Shown here in pieces: positions 34,274-42,334 of a stretch of 64,000 bases of DNA (position 1 is the stretch's first letter; each line of letters opens with the position of its first letter). A program made the position numbers and the translations under genes. Source of the DNA: Thiodiazotropha sp040791665. Its GTDB lineage: Bacteria > Pseudomonadota > Gammaproteobacteria > Chromatiales > Chromatiaceae. The notes beneath the pieces are model-generated. The model had not been told where the DNA came from. It saw only the letters and a list, made by a program, of their open reading frames with translations, and made no database searches. The stretch spans positions 62,001-126,000 of the forward strand of contig JBFNNX010000017.1 of the NCBI GenBank assembly GCA_040791665.1, written 5' to 3'.

Positions 34274-34759
34274 ATGGCCGAAAAAACAGGCAAACAACCT
34301 ATCCTGGTACCTGTCGACTTTTCTGCAGCATCGGAGACGGCACTACTTAAGGCATTTGAGTTGGCGGAGTGCCTCAAGGTACGGGTAATAGTATTACATG
34401 TCGTGCACGATCCTGGTGATATGCCGGGATACTATACGACCATGATAAAAAAGAAGAAACTCGCCAGAATGCAAGATGCCGCACGCGTCATGCTGGATGA
34501 ATTCATTCAGGAGTTTCGTAAAAAATTCACCACCAAACAACGTCTCAAAAGGGCTGAGCGGATGCTGGTTATTGGCCTGCCCGTCACACGAATTCTGCAG
34601 GTCGCAGAAAAAATCGATGCATCATTAGTAGTGATGGGCAGTAAAGGGGAGACGGGGCTCAAGCATCTTATGTTGGGTTCCGTGGCTGAACGCGTGGTTC
34701 AGCTATGCCCGCTGCCGGTAATGGTGGTAAAGGCCGCATCCCTAGAAGAGACATCCTGA
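34274..34759 (+). CDS. Universal stress protein, UspA family
   Basis: 161 residues, one Usp domain: ILVPVDFSAASETALLKAFELA at the start and the ATP-binding pattern GSKGETGLKHLMLGSVAERV (G-x2-G-x9-G-S) near residue 125-145. Cytosolic, usually dimeric. AGAGGAG and GAGG precede the ATG. It sits between the CNNM pair and the second NptA gene, one base before the latter's start, so it is co-translated with the transporter; Usp domains next to transporters commonly gate or sense ATP. Confidence 0.92.
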   Translation: MAEKTGKQPILVPVDFSAASETALLKAFELAECLKVRVIVLHVVHDPGDMPGYYTTMIKKKKLARMQDAARVMLDEFIQEFRKKFTTKQRLKRAERMLVIGLPVTRILQVAEKIDASLVVMGSKGETGLKHLMLGSVAERVVQLCPLPVMVVKAASLEETS

Positions 34760-34760
34760 C

Positions 34761-36560
34761 ATGATAATCAATAAACTTATTCAAAATACTGAATTCAATC
34801 TAAGACAATCGCTCATAATGCTTGCGTGCGTGCTGGGCATGCTGATGGCTCTGCCGGTATTCGCAGATGGCGGTGCAGATGCGGGTATCGAATGGGGTGT
34901 GATGGGGATGAAGCTGTTTGGCGGGCTTGCCCTGTTTCTGTTCGGCATGGAACAGATGGCGGATGCGTTGAAAGCCGTGGCTGGCGCCCGCATGAAGGGT
35001 ATTCTCGCCAAACTGACGACAAATCGCTTCATGGGGGCAGCCACTGGAGCCTTCGTAACAGCTGTTATTCAATCCTCTTCGGTAACGACAGTATTGGTGG
35101 TCGGTTTTATCACCGCCGGCTTGATGTCGTTCTCGCAATCGATCGGCGTCATCATGGGTGCGAATATCGGTACTACGATCACTGCGCAGATCGTTGCGTT
35201 CAAAGTCACCAAGGCGGCGCTGTTGATGATCGGCGTCGGTTTTACCATGTTGTTTGCATCCAAGCAGGAACGCGTCAAACACTACGGCGCCATGTTGATG
35301 GGGTTGGGTCTGGTGTTTTACGGTATGAGCATCATGAGTGACGGGATGAAGCCGCTTCGCAGCTATCAGCCGTTTCTGGACCTGATGATCAGTATGGAGA
35401 ATCCACTGGTTGGCATTCTGGTGGCCGCGGGTTTCACGGGTCTGATCCAATCTTCATCTGCCACAACCGGTATCGTGATTGTGATGGCAAGCCAGGGGTT
35501 TATTACCCTTCCCGCCGGGATTGCATTGGCATTCGGCGCCAATATCGGTACTTGCGTAACGGCCATGCTGGCATCGATCGGGAAGCCGAGGGAGGCGGTG
35601 CGTGCTGCAATTGTGCATGTCATATTCAATGTGGCTGGGGTGGTGCTATGGATTATGTTCATTCCTCAACTGGCCGAAGTCGTGACCATGATCTCCCCGA
35701 GTCACCCGGATCTTTCGGGAATAGAGCGGCTGGGCGCCGAAACGCCGCGCCAGATAGCCAATGCTCATACCATCTTCAATATCGCCAACACTATCATCTT
35801 TATTTGGTTTACAGCCCAATTGGCTCGATTTGTGGAGTGGGTGATTCCCGACCGGCTGTTGGAAGAAGAGGGGTTGGCCGTCAGCGCCAAATATCTTGAT
35901 GACGAGCTGCTCTCGACTCCGTCCCTGGCATTGGATCGTGTGCGACTGGAAGTGCTGCATATGGGCGAGCGGGTAATGGATATGCTGGACAAGATCATGC
36001 CCGCCATACTCAATGGCGATCATAAATCTCTGGATAGTGTGGCGATGCTTGATGATGAGGTGGATATTCTCTATGAGCAGATTATCGACTATCTAGGCAA
36101 GATCAGTAAACAATCGATGACGGACCAGCAGACCGAGGAGTTCCTTGCATTGATGGAGGCGGTAGGCGATCTGGAAAATATCGGTGACACCATTGAGACC
36201 AATATGGTTGCCTTGGGCCATGAACGCATCGAACACGGTTTCTCCATCAGTGAACCCACCAAGGAGGTGCTTTCAGGTTTTCACAAGGTTGTGAAAAAGG
36301 CGGTCGATGGTGCCGTTCAGTCGGTTTCCCAGCTCAATACCCAGGTGGCGCAAAGCGTGATTGCAATGAAAGATGAGATCAACAAGATGGCGGAGTCCGC
36401 CGCAGTTCACCAAGCCTCAAGGCTGGTTGCGGAGGAGCCCAACCGAATCGCTGCCTACACCACCGAGGTGGATATCATCGAAAAGCAAAAACGAATCTAC
36501 TACTTTGCCAAGCGTATGGCGAAATCCGTTATTCCGCCGGAAGAGATCAAGGAGGAGTAA
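34761..36560 (+). CDS. Na/Pi cotransporter family protein with PhoU-like C-terminus (NptA type, copy 2)
   Basis: 599 residues. A signal-like first helix (IMLACVLGMLMALPVFADGG) precedes the transporter core, so the amino end may be processed or serve as an extra helix. QSS motifs AVIQSSSVTTVLVV and GLIQSSSATTGIVI are followed by GANIGTT and GANIGTC. The PhoU-like helical domain (~395-590) begins near the ALDRVRLEVLHMGERVMDML stretch. Its role is Na+-coupled phosphate movement. It is followed 47 bases later by the basic coiled-coil protein, exactly as in copy 1; the two NptA proteins are only moderately similar, so the pairing looks conserved over time. Confidence 0.92.
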   Translation: MIINKLIQNTEFNLRQSLIMLACVLGMLMALPVFADGGADAGIEWGVMGMKLFGGLALFLFGMEQMADALKAVAGARMKGILAKLTTNRFMGAATGAFVTAVIQSSSVTTVLVVGFITAGLMSFSQSIGVIMGANIGTTITAQIVAFKVTKAALLMIGVGFTMLFASKQERVKHYGAMLMGLGLVFYGMSIMSDGMKPLRSYQPFLDLMISMENPLVGILVAAGFTGLIQSSSATTGIVIVMASQGFITLPAGIALAFGANIGTCVTAMLASIGKPREAVRAAIVHVIFNVAGVVLWIMFIPQLAEVVTMISPSHPDLSGIERLGAETPRQIANAHTIFNIANTIIFIWFTAQLARFVEWVIPDRLLEEEGLAVSAKYLDDELLSTPSLALDRVRLEVLHMGERVMDMLDKIMPAILNGDHKSLDSVAMLDDEVDILYEQIIDYLGKISKQSMTDQQTEEFLALMEAVGDLENIGDTIETNMVALGHERIEHGFSISEPTKEVLSGFHKVVKKAVDGAVQSVSQLNTQVAQSVIAMKDEINKMAESAAVHQASRLVAEEPNRIAAYTTEVDIIEKQKRIYYFAKRMAKSVIPPEEIKEE

Positions 36561-36607
36561 GCTGTCGCGAGGAGTATTACTGTCGTCCCCTGTGTCGAAA
36601 ATAAGGT

Positions 36608-36856
36608 ATGAAGATCGAAAAAATATTGCGGCGCCTGCGTAAATATCTCGACAAGGGGAAGAGGGGGAGTGAGGATGACCGAGACAAGATTGACCAGCTT
36701 CTGAAACGTCTTGAGGATAGGAGAGGCCATTTACGGCATCGCTTGAAGAAGGAGAAGCGCGTTTGCAAACAGAAGCGCCTGAAAGCGGAACTGAAGATTG
36801 TCGAGATCAAACTGAAAAAGGGAAGAAAGCGGCGAAAGCGACTTGCTCAGAATTGA
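36608..36856 (+). CDS. Small, very basic coiled-coil protein (NptA-associated, copy 2)
   Basis: 82 residues, strongly rich in Lys/Arg with alternating Glu/Asp, predicted to be one long helix: IEKILRRLRKYLDKGKRG, then DKIDQLLKRLEDRRGHLRHRL and a basic KKGRKRRKRL end. It has one Cys (KRVCKQKR). AAGG stands four bases before the ATG. It has the same size, charge pattern and position relative to an NptA gene as 28857-29111. No known domain is recognised. Ideas: cytosolic regulator of the PhoU-like domain, or a polyphosphate/nucleic-acid binder. Confidence 0.7.
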   Translation: MKIEKILRRLRKYLDKGKRGSEDDRDKIDQLLKRLEDRRGHLRHRLKKEKRVCKQKRLKAELKIVEIKLKKGRKRRKRLAQN

Positions 36857-36912
36857 GATAATCCAGCGAGGCGAGGTGCCATTATCAACGATTATGGTAA
36901 CAGCCTGTCTGT

Positions 36913-38376
36913 TTAATCGGAGAGTGAGTTGATATAGTCGAGTAGCGGTTCTACCGGATATGACAGCGGATACATTTTGTCGCCCAGCCGGGTCATGACA
37001 CCCATCCACTCGCCATAACCGCCGTAAACGACGTAGTGATTTTCGATATCACCGACATTGCTCCATAACGTGTCATCCAGGGTGATCGGAGTATGTCCCA
37101 CGATGACCGGCACATCGACAGAAAGATTAAAAAGTTTGCGGAAGCGTTTAATGTCACTCTTCGTGTATCCGCCGGGCCGATTGGGTTTTTGCAGGCGGTT
37201 TTGACAGAGTTCCTTGACCAATCCGGGATTGCTTTTAATATTGATCAAAACCTCCGGTTTTGTCTTGGATGTGGGCGGAGCCGCATGGCAGCAGATCATA
37301 TGGTCGGAATAGGCGACATAGGGAAGTAAATCGTATAAACGCTCCATCTCTTTGCGATAGTCTTTGCCGCGGGTTTTGTTCAATGCCTTTTTCCACAGCA
37401 GGCCCTGCGCCACACCGCCTTTTGCAATCTCATCGGAAAAACCGTCATGATTGCCCCGCAGATAGAAAACCTGCTGGGGGAATTGCTGTTTGAGCCTTAA
37501 GATAATATCCATAATCAGAATGGAACTGTCCATCTCATGTAAGCGGCCCTCCTCTTCGCTGTGAACCGCATCGCCCAGTATCACGAGGCAGGCCTTGCCT
37601 TGGTCCATGGCTTCGAGAAACCCATTCTGACTGAGAATGACCAACAGATTGTCGATCTTTCCGTGCAGATCGCCAATGATGAACGGCGCCATGTCATTCG
37701 GTAGCCGGACGACTCCCCCGGGGTTGCCATGTTTGTCCTTTTCGCGAAATGCCTCGTTCTCCAAGATGCGGTTGACGTCCTTTATGAGACTTAAAGCCTT
37801 ATCGTTCTGTAGTGCGGCGATTTCGCCGTCAAACAATTTAGCGATGCGCTTTAGCTTCTTACGGCGCCAAGTGGCGATCCGCATCATCTTTTTGTCTTTT
37901 AACAAAGGCGACATGCAACTGCCGGATTTTGGAGAGTAGTCCCGGAATATCAGATTGCCATCCTCGTTGGTGATGGAGAAGACAAAATCCGAGAACTTGG
38001 GCGGCATGTTGAGAAAGATTCTTTGGCGTTCTTTGTCCTGACTGCCGATTACCAGTTTCTCTCCGTCTCCCACACGGAAAAAACCGCTGATCCCCTTGTA
38101 GTAGGTCTCAGGATCGAAAACAATAAAACTCCTTGAAGTACAGCTGTTATCGATTGCATTCGTCAGGCTCTCCGGATAGAGGTGGAGCGCCTTGCCATCG
38201 GGGGGTAGATTGATCTGGAGCGGATAACAGTGAATAGGCACCTTCACTTTGGTGCCATGCAGGTGGTACGACTCCTTGAGGTCGATCTCCTCGCACTGGG
38301 ACAGACCGGCAAAGGCGCTCTTGATCAGCTGAATAAGACCCTTTTTACTTTTCATTCCGGTTTGGTTCATGGTCAT
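36913..38376 (-). CDS. FHA-like domain fused to PPP-type metallophosphoesterase
   Basis: 487 residues. Residues ~96-158 look like a degenerate FHA fold: FFRVGDGEKLVIGS, then a strand pair and FSITNEDGNLIFRDYSPKSG (the expected SxxH is replaced by SDFVF). Residues ~230-470 are a PPP/calcineurin-like phosphatase: GDLHG (235), GDAVH (268, where GDxVDRG is normal), RGNHD (307-311), CCHAAP and VGHTP. The metal ligands are present; the Arg of VDRG is not. It is a cytosolic phosphatase of proteins, nucleic-acid ends or dinucleotides. It starts six bases after the P-loop kinase gene on the same strand, so the two make an operon. The FHA reading is my pattern judgement and needs structure-based confirmation. 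Confidence 0.75.
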   Translation of the reverse strand: MTMNQTGMKSKKGLIQLIKSAFAGLSQCEEIDLKESYHLHGTKVKVPIHCYPLQINLPPDGKALHLYPESLTNAIDNSCTSRSFIVFDPETYYKGISGFFRVGDGEKLVIGSQDKERQRIFLNMPPKFSDFVFSITNEDGNLIFRDYSPKSGSCMSPLLKDKKMMRIATWRRKKLKRIAKLFDGEIAALQNDKALSLIKDVNRILENEAFREKDKHGNPGGVVRLPNDMAPFIIGDLHGKIDNLLVILSQNGFLEAMDQGKACLVILGDAVHSEEEGRLHEMDSSILIMDIILRLKQQFPQQVFYLRGNHDGFSDEIAKGGVAQGLLWKKALNKTRGKDYRKEMERLYDLLPYVAYSDHMICCHAAPPTSKTKPEVLINIKSNPGLVKELCQNRLQKPNRPGGYTKSDIKRFRKLFNLSVDVPVIVGHTPITLDDTLWSNVGDIENHYVVYGGYGEWMGVMTRLGDKMYPLSYPVEPLLDYINSLSD

Positions 38377-38382
38377 ATTGCT

Positions 38383-38982
38383 CTAATCGACAATCTGTAG
38401 TGGTTCGCCTTCCGTTCCTTCCCGAATATAGATAGTAATGCCTTGCTGATGAAGAAATTTCGCTACCTGGCGATAGACCGACAATTGCTTTTTGATCCGT
38501 TCCAGGTTGACAGCCTCATCCACGTGATGGGTGCCTAGCTTGGCCCGCTTTATTCGTTGTTTGAGCAGCGCTTCCGGCTTGGGGAGTATGAATTCGAACA
38601 CGTAGCGCTCTTTCCAGTTGACCGAAAAGAAAAACCGTTTGGGAGGTGGCAGCATAATCCGTTCAAAATCGACTTCCAGGGGCGGGGAGGCATCGATCCA
38701 TGCCTTGTCGAATACCGCCAACGCCTCTTTTACCCCTTTGAAGGGGAAGCCGAGATGGATCTCCCGTGGGCGTAGGGAGAGGCTCTGTGAGGTCCACCAA
38801 TTCTTGAGCGAGAGGTCGATATAGCCCTCTTCAGACCAGCCACCGAGCTTTCGAATGAGGGTGCTCTTGCCCGCTCCGGGGGGGCCTGTGATCAGCAATT
38901 GTCGGAAAGAAACAAATCCTGGGAAAGTGATCCCCTTGATGATTTTTGTACTGTTAAAGGGTTGTGTGGGTAGAGAGTCCAT
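38383..38982 (-). CDS. P-loop NTPase/kinase paired with the phosphatase
   Basis: 199 residues, Walker A GPPGAGKST at 33-41 (LLITGPPGAGKSTLIRKL). The middle (FFFSVNWKERYVFEFILPKPEALLKQRI) is strand-helix, and the KQRIKRAKLGTHHVDEA segment is a possible lid with Arg/Lys. It resembles small zeta-toxin, shikimate-kinase or polynucleotide-kinase-type P-loop phosphotransferases but is not clearly any of them. It lies immediately upstream of the FHA-like/PPP phosphatase, so phosphorylation and dephosphorylation of the same substrate is a reasonable reading. It is co-oriented with the PiT gene, but a terminator lies between them. Confidence 0.72.
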   Translation of the reverse strand: MDSLPTQPFNSTKIIKGITFPGFVSFRQLLITGPPGAGKSTLIRKLGGWSEEGYIDLSLKNWWTSQSLSLRPREIHLGFPFKGVKEALAVFDKAWIDASPPLEVDFERIMLPPPKRFFFSVNWKERYVFEFILPKPEALLKQRIKRAKLGTHHVDEAVNLERIKKQLSVYRQVAKFLHQQGITIYIREGTEGEPLQIVD

Positions 38983-39062
38983 GCGGCCAGTATCGGGTCG
39001 TTGAGTGTCTTATTATCTGTTATCTGTCGATAGATGGTAATAAAAAATCGGAAGCAAAAATG

Positions 39063-39087
39063 AAAAGCCCCTGTAGCAGGGGCTTTT
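39063..39087. terminator. Bidirectional rho-independent terminator
   Basis: AAAAGCCCCTG (39063-39073) pairs with CAGGGGCTTTT (39077-39087) around a three-base loop. On the minus strand it closes the PiT transcript, and a T-rich run follows (TTTTCATTTTT). Confidence 0.9.
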
Positions 39088-39108
39088 CTTCCCGTCCGCA
39101 ATGCTCCT

Positions 39109-40374
39109 TCAGCTGAAGATTCCCTTCAGCATAAAAAAGAACACTGCAGCCAGTATGCCGCCTGCCGGTAGTGTGATGGCCCAGGAGACGACGATATTAC
39201 CCACAACACGCAGATCGATGGCGCCAACACCACGGGCCAGGCCGACCCCCATCACGCAGCCGACCGCGATTTGAGTAGTCGAGACCGGCAGTCCGGTCTT
39301 GGATGCGATAACCACAGTGGTAGCTGCCGCCAGGGTTGCACAGTAACCGCGGGTCGGCGTCAGTTCGGTGATCTTGGTGCCGATTGTCTGCATGACCTTG
39401 TAGCCCATGGTGGCGAGTCCGATTACGATACCGGCACCACCGACAAAGAGTACCCAAATCGGCAATTCTGACTTTTGCGCGATATCACCGCCATTTTCGA
39501 CCAGTGAGAGTACCGCCGCCATAGGACCGATACCGTTGGCAACGTCATTTGATCCATGGGCGAACGCCATGGCGCAGGCGGTGAAAATCATCAAGGGCGT
39601 GAAAACCTTCTCCACACTGGCGAAATGGAAATCCCGGTCTGCCTCGTCGTCGACCTTGACCTTGTTGATCATCGTTTTACCGATAGCGGCAACAATGATG
39701 CCGATTATGGTTGCGACCAGCAGGCTCTCAAACATATTGAGTTCCAGTTTCAGGTGTTTCAAACCCTTGAAAAGGGTGACGAGAGAGACGATCCAGCCTA
39801 CCAGGAAGACGTATACCGGCGCCCAGGTCTTGGCGCGCGCGAAGGGATTGTCCGTGTTCAGGATCAATTTTCTTATGCTGATCATCAAGATCAGGGCGAT
39901 GAAGCCGCCCACCAGGGGAGAGACGATCCAACTGGCGACGATGCTGCCGATCTTGCCCCAGTTTACCGCGTCCACGCCGATGCCCACCATGGCGAAGCCG
40001 ACAATGGCGCCGACGATGGAGTGTGTGGTGGAGACCGGCCAGCCACGGGTTGAGGCGATCATCAGCCAGATGGCGGATGCCAGCAGTGCGGCCAGCATGC
40101 CGTAGATCAGCAGTTCCGGGCTGCCGACAATACTGCTGGGATCGATGATCCCCTTACGGATGGTCTTGGTGACGGAACCGCCGGCTATGAAGGCGCCGGC
40201 AAATTCGAAAATGGCGGCGATGATAATCGCCTGTTTTACGGTGATGGCACCTGAGCCTACCGATGTGCCCATGGCGTTGGCCACGTCATTGGCGCCGATG
40301 CCCCAGCTCATGTAAAGGCCGAAGATGACGGCCAACGCAATAAAGACTGTACCCCATTCGCTAATGATTTCCAC
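39109..40374 (-). CDS. PiT-family inorganic phosphate transporter
   Basis: 421 residues with ten to twelve helices; PHO4/PiT signatures are duplicated as expected: WGIGANDVANAMGTSVGSGA near residue 25 and AFAHGSNDVANGIGPM near residue 270. It is a low-affinity metal-phosphate/H+ (or Na+) symporter in the inner membrane. The central loop has an acidic KVDDEADRDFHF segment. The upstream gene on the same strand encodes the DUF47 partner, 120 bases away, so the arrangement DUF47-pit is the usual one. The second gene family for phosphate in this island thus complements the two NptA copies. Confidence 0.95.
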   Translation of the reverse strand: MEIISEWGTVFIALAVIFGLYMSWGIGANDVANAMGTSVGSGAITVKQAIIIAAIFEFAGAFIAGGSVTKTIRKGIIDPSSIVGSPELLIYGMLAALLASAIWLMIASTRGWPVSTTHSIVGAIVGFAMVGIGVDAVNWGKIGSIVASWIVSPLVGGFIALILMISIRKLILNTDNPFARAKTWAPVYVFLVGWIVSLVTLFKGLKHLKLELNMFESLLVATIIGIIVAAIGKTMINKVKVDDEADRDFHFASVEKVFTPLMIFTACAMAFAHGSNDVANGIGPMAAVLSLVENGGDIAQKSELPIWVLFVGGAGIVIGLATMGYKVMQTIGTKITELTPTRGYCATLAAATTVVIASKTGLPVSTTQIAVGCVMGVGLARGVGAIDLRVVGNIVVSWAITLPAGGILAAVFFFMLKGIFS

Positions 40375-40494
40375 TTTGGAATCCTCGATGTTCTTTTTTG
40401 CCCGTGTTCACGCGGATTGCTTGGCGTGATACGGTCGGTTGATTCTTGAGACCTTTGTCAGAATCCCGGAGTAACGCTTTTCCGGTCTTCTCTG

Positions 40495-41175
40495 TCAGCG
40501 TGCGATCAGTAATCGCATGCGGTCACCCACTTTCTCTGCATAATCGGCCAGGTCGCCGATCCACTGGATCATCTGATACCAGAACATGACAGAGACCGGA
40601 TTCATGGACTCCTCCTGGGCGAAAAGACTACGGGCCAATGCCATGCCCATCTCATCGGTTTCGTCCTCAACCTTGCCAAGGATTTCCACCATCTCCTCTA
40701 CTTTGTTTGCCTGATTCCCCTTGAACCCCATTTCTATCAGTTCGTCCAGCTCATCGATGATGATGGCTGCCTGATTGCAGGTATCGACACAGCGTTGCAC
40801 GAAGTTACGCAGCGGCTCATCCATGTCGGCCGGTACGGACATGTCACGTTCCATCATCAGGCCGGCGATATCCTGTGCGGTATCGGCGATGCTGTCCTGC
40901 ATCTCCAACAGCTCCAGCAGATCCCGTCGGTCTACCGGCATGAACAGGCTTTTTGGTAAACGGGCGCGGATGTCGTTCTCTATCTGGTCGGCCTCATGCT
41001 CCAGGGAAAAGATCTTATCTTTGGCGGCCTTCAGCTTTTCCTGGTCTCTATCGATGAGGGCATCGAACAGGCCAGGAACTTCATCGATGCACTCTTTGAC
41101 TTTTCCCATGTGCATCTGCAGGGGTTTGAAGGGTGAGCTTCCCAGAAGGGAAGCAATGGGGTTGGTTGGTCGCAT
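40495..41175 (-). CDS. DUF47/PhoU-like PiT accessory protein
   Basis: 226 residues, all-helical, TIGR00153-type: starts with IASLLGSSPFKPLQMHMGKV, then the DKIFSLEHEADQIENDIR segment with E-x3-D-x2 motifs of PhoU metal clusters, MPVDRRDLLELLEMQDSIADTAQDI, and ends in WIGDLADYAEKVGDRMRLL. This family regulates the linked PiT carrier. It is first in the DUF47-pit operon, 302 bases left of the PhoB promoter at 41477, which points the other way. Confidence 0.95.
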   Translation of the reverse strand: MRPTNPIASLLGSSPFKPLQMHMGKVKECIDEVPGLFDALIDRDQEKLKAAKDKIFSLEHEADQIENDIRARLPKSLFMPVDRRDLLELLEMQDSIADTAQDIAGLMMERDMSVPADMDEPLRNFVQRCVDTCNQAAIIIDELDELIEMGFKGNQANKVEEMVEILGKVEDETDEMGMALARSLFAQEESMNPVSVMFWYQMIQWIGDLADYAEKVGDRMRLLIAR

Positions 41176-41623
41176 AAAGTTATCCTCATTTTGTGTGAGT
41201 TGGTATGAAAGTGCCGCTTTGCGGCGCGTTTAGATAACTTGTTAAAAGTATGTATCAGATTGAATGGGAAACATCGGGAATCAGGGTCTCTGCTAATAGG
41301 TATAACTATTATGCGTGGATTTTGCGAGGTCGATGCATATCTTCCACGCAAGCCTGATCGAGCTCTTGCCTCTTTCTCTAGTGCCCCCTCCTCTAAGTCG
41401 ATACACAACCTGATTTGTTGCTTATTTTTTATATGTTTCGGATTTTATAATGACGTATTATGAATTGCCTTGATCGCTGTCATCTAATTGTCACATTACA
41501 GTAATATAGTTGTTGTGACGATTTCTGATCCCAATGGGGCGGGATCTTTCTATATTCCGGTGTGGGATTTAGGCTCATCCATGAATACCATGGTCTAGAG
41601 GGTATCGTTCGGGACGAAATAGA
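41176..41623. other. Intergenic control region between DUF47 and the small cysteine protein
   Basis: 448 bases, no supported gene. The right part has a full PhoB-type promoter (41477-41510). The left part must include the DUF47-pit promoter on the minus strand; no clear pair is visible there. Confidence 0.5.
41477..41510 (+). promoter_or_regulatory. PhoB box with ideally placed -10
   Basis: CTGTCAT (41477-41483), CTAA, TTGTCAC (41488-41494), then exactly ten bases, then TATAGT (41505-41510). This matches E. coli PhoB-dependent promoters such as phoA in box sequence, spacing and -10 position, and is oriented rightward. The first plus-strand gene is the small cysteine protein at 41624. Confidence 0.85.
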
Positions 41624-41920
41624 GTGACGAATAGAAGCCGTAAACCGAACACGCGAACCGCAATGCATCAACTTATCGAAAGGGTGCGGAATGAGATTCC
41701 CTTCGGTCTCCCGCAAGAGGCGTTGTGTAGCGATTCATGTCTGGGGTGTTCAGGCAAGCTGCTAATCTACCTGGAAACCGAATTGGATGAATGGGAGGCC
41801 AAACTGGCCGATGGTGCCGTTCCCGGTTTCGGTGATCTCAGCCGCTTGGCAGAGAAGAGCAAAAAGATTGCCCGAGTATTGCATCAAAACGGCCTGCTCG
41901 AGAAGCCCCCCGTTACGTAA
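41624..41920 (+). CDS. Small cysteine-cluster protein, candidate Pho-regulon member
   Basis: 98 residues from GTG 41624 (GGGA upstream), or 85 from ATG 41663, which begins MHQLIERVRNEIPFGLPQE. Three cysteines form CSDSCLGC (C-x3-C-x2-C), preceded by FGLPQEAL and followed by the helix SGKLLIYLETELDEWEAKL and by FGDLSRLAEKSKKIARVL. There is no signal peptide or membrane segment, so a cytosolic metal site or redox site is likely. It resembles a small family of gammaproteobacterial hypothetical proteins. It is the first gene downstream of the PhoB promoter and probably induced in phosphate starvation, as inferred from position. It is too short to be a radical-SAM enzyme despite the motif. Confidence 0.65.
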   Translation: MTNRSRKPNTRTAMHQLIERVRNEIPFGLPQEALCSDSCLGCSGKLLIYLETELDEWEAKLADGAVPGFGDLSRLAEKSKKIARVLHQNGLLEKPPVT

Positions 41921-42023
41921 GCCATTAATTTCTCCCGTATCTATACCTATACTGTTCCATTCAGCTTTCGTTCAGCCTCTGCTCCATATGCTTACCCATA
42001 AGCTCGTATGATATGGAGAATAG

Positions 42024-42320
42024 ATGATGAAAGCTAAAGCACTTATTCTGGCAAGCGCACTCTCGGTATCAGTGGTAACTGCGGCGCCGGCACAGGCTCA
42101 CGATTACTATGACTACCCCTACGGCCTGCTGGGTGGGTTGTTCCTCGGTCTGAGCTGGAACCATTACCATGACCGTGGCCACTCCCATCGCCACGGTGAC
42201 CGCCACTATCGTCACAGAGAGTATCGGCGCAGCGAGAGTCATGGTCATCGTCACCGCGACAAACATAGGCGCCATCGCCATGGTGACAAACATCGTCATC
42301 GCCGAGACCGTTGGGATTGA
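42024..42320 (+). CDS. Secreted histidine/arginine-rich small protein
   Basis: 98 residues (ATG 42024 or 42027). The signal peptide KALILASALSVSVVTAAPAQA is followed by HDYYDYPYGLLGG and then about 55 residues dominated by His, Arg, Asp and Tyr with repeated R/H-x-R-H steps (GHSHRHGDRHYRHREYRR). Such tails bind divalent metals (Ni, Zn, Cu, Co) or polyanions. It lies 103 bases after the cysteine protein and overlaps the frame upstream of the next gene, so the three may be one transcript from the PhoB promoter. The low-complexity tail makes homology unreliable. Confidence 0.65.
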   Translation: MMKAKALILASALSVSVVTAAPAQAHDYYDYPYGLLGGLFLGLSWNHYHDRGHSHRHGDRHYRHREYRRSESHGHRHRDKHRRHRHGDKHRHRRDRWD

Positions 42321-42334
42321 GTGGGAGAGCCGTG

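Noticed and set aside
41720..41760. C-x3-C-x2-C as a radical-SAM site
   Set aside because: The protein is under 100 residues with no TIM-barrel; a small metal or redox site is more sensible.
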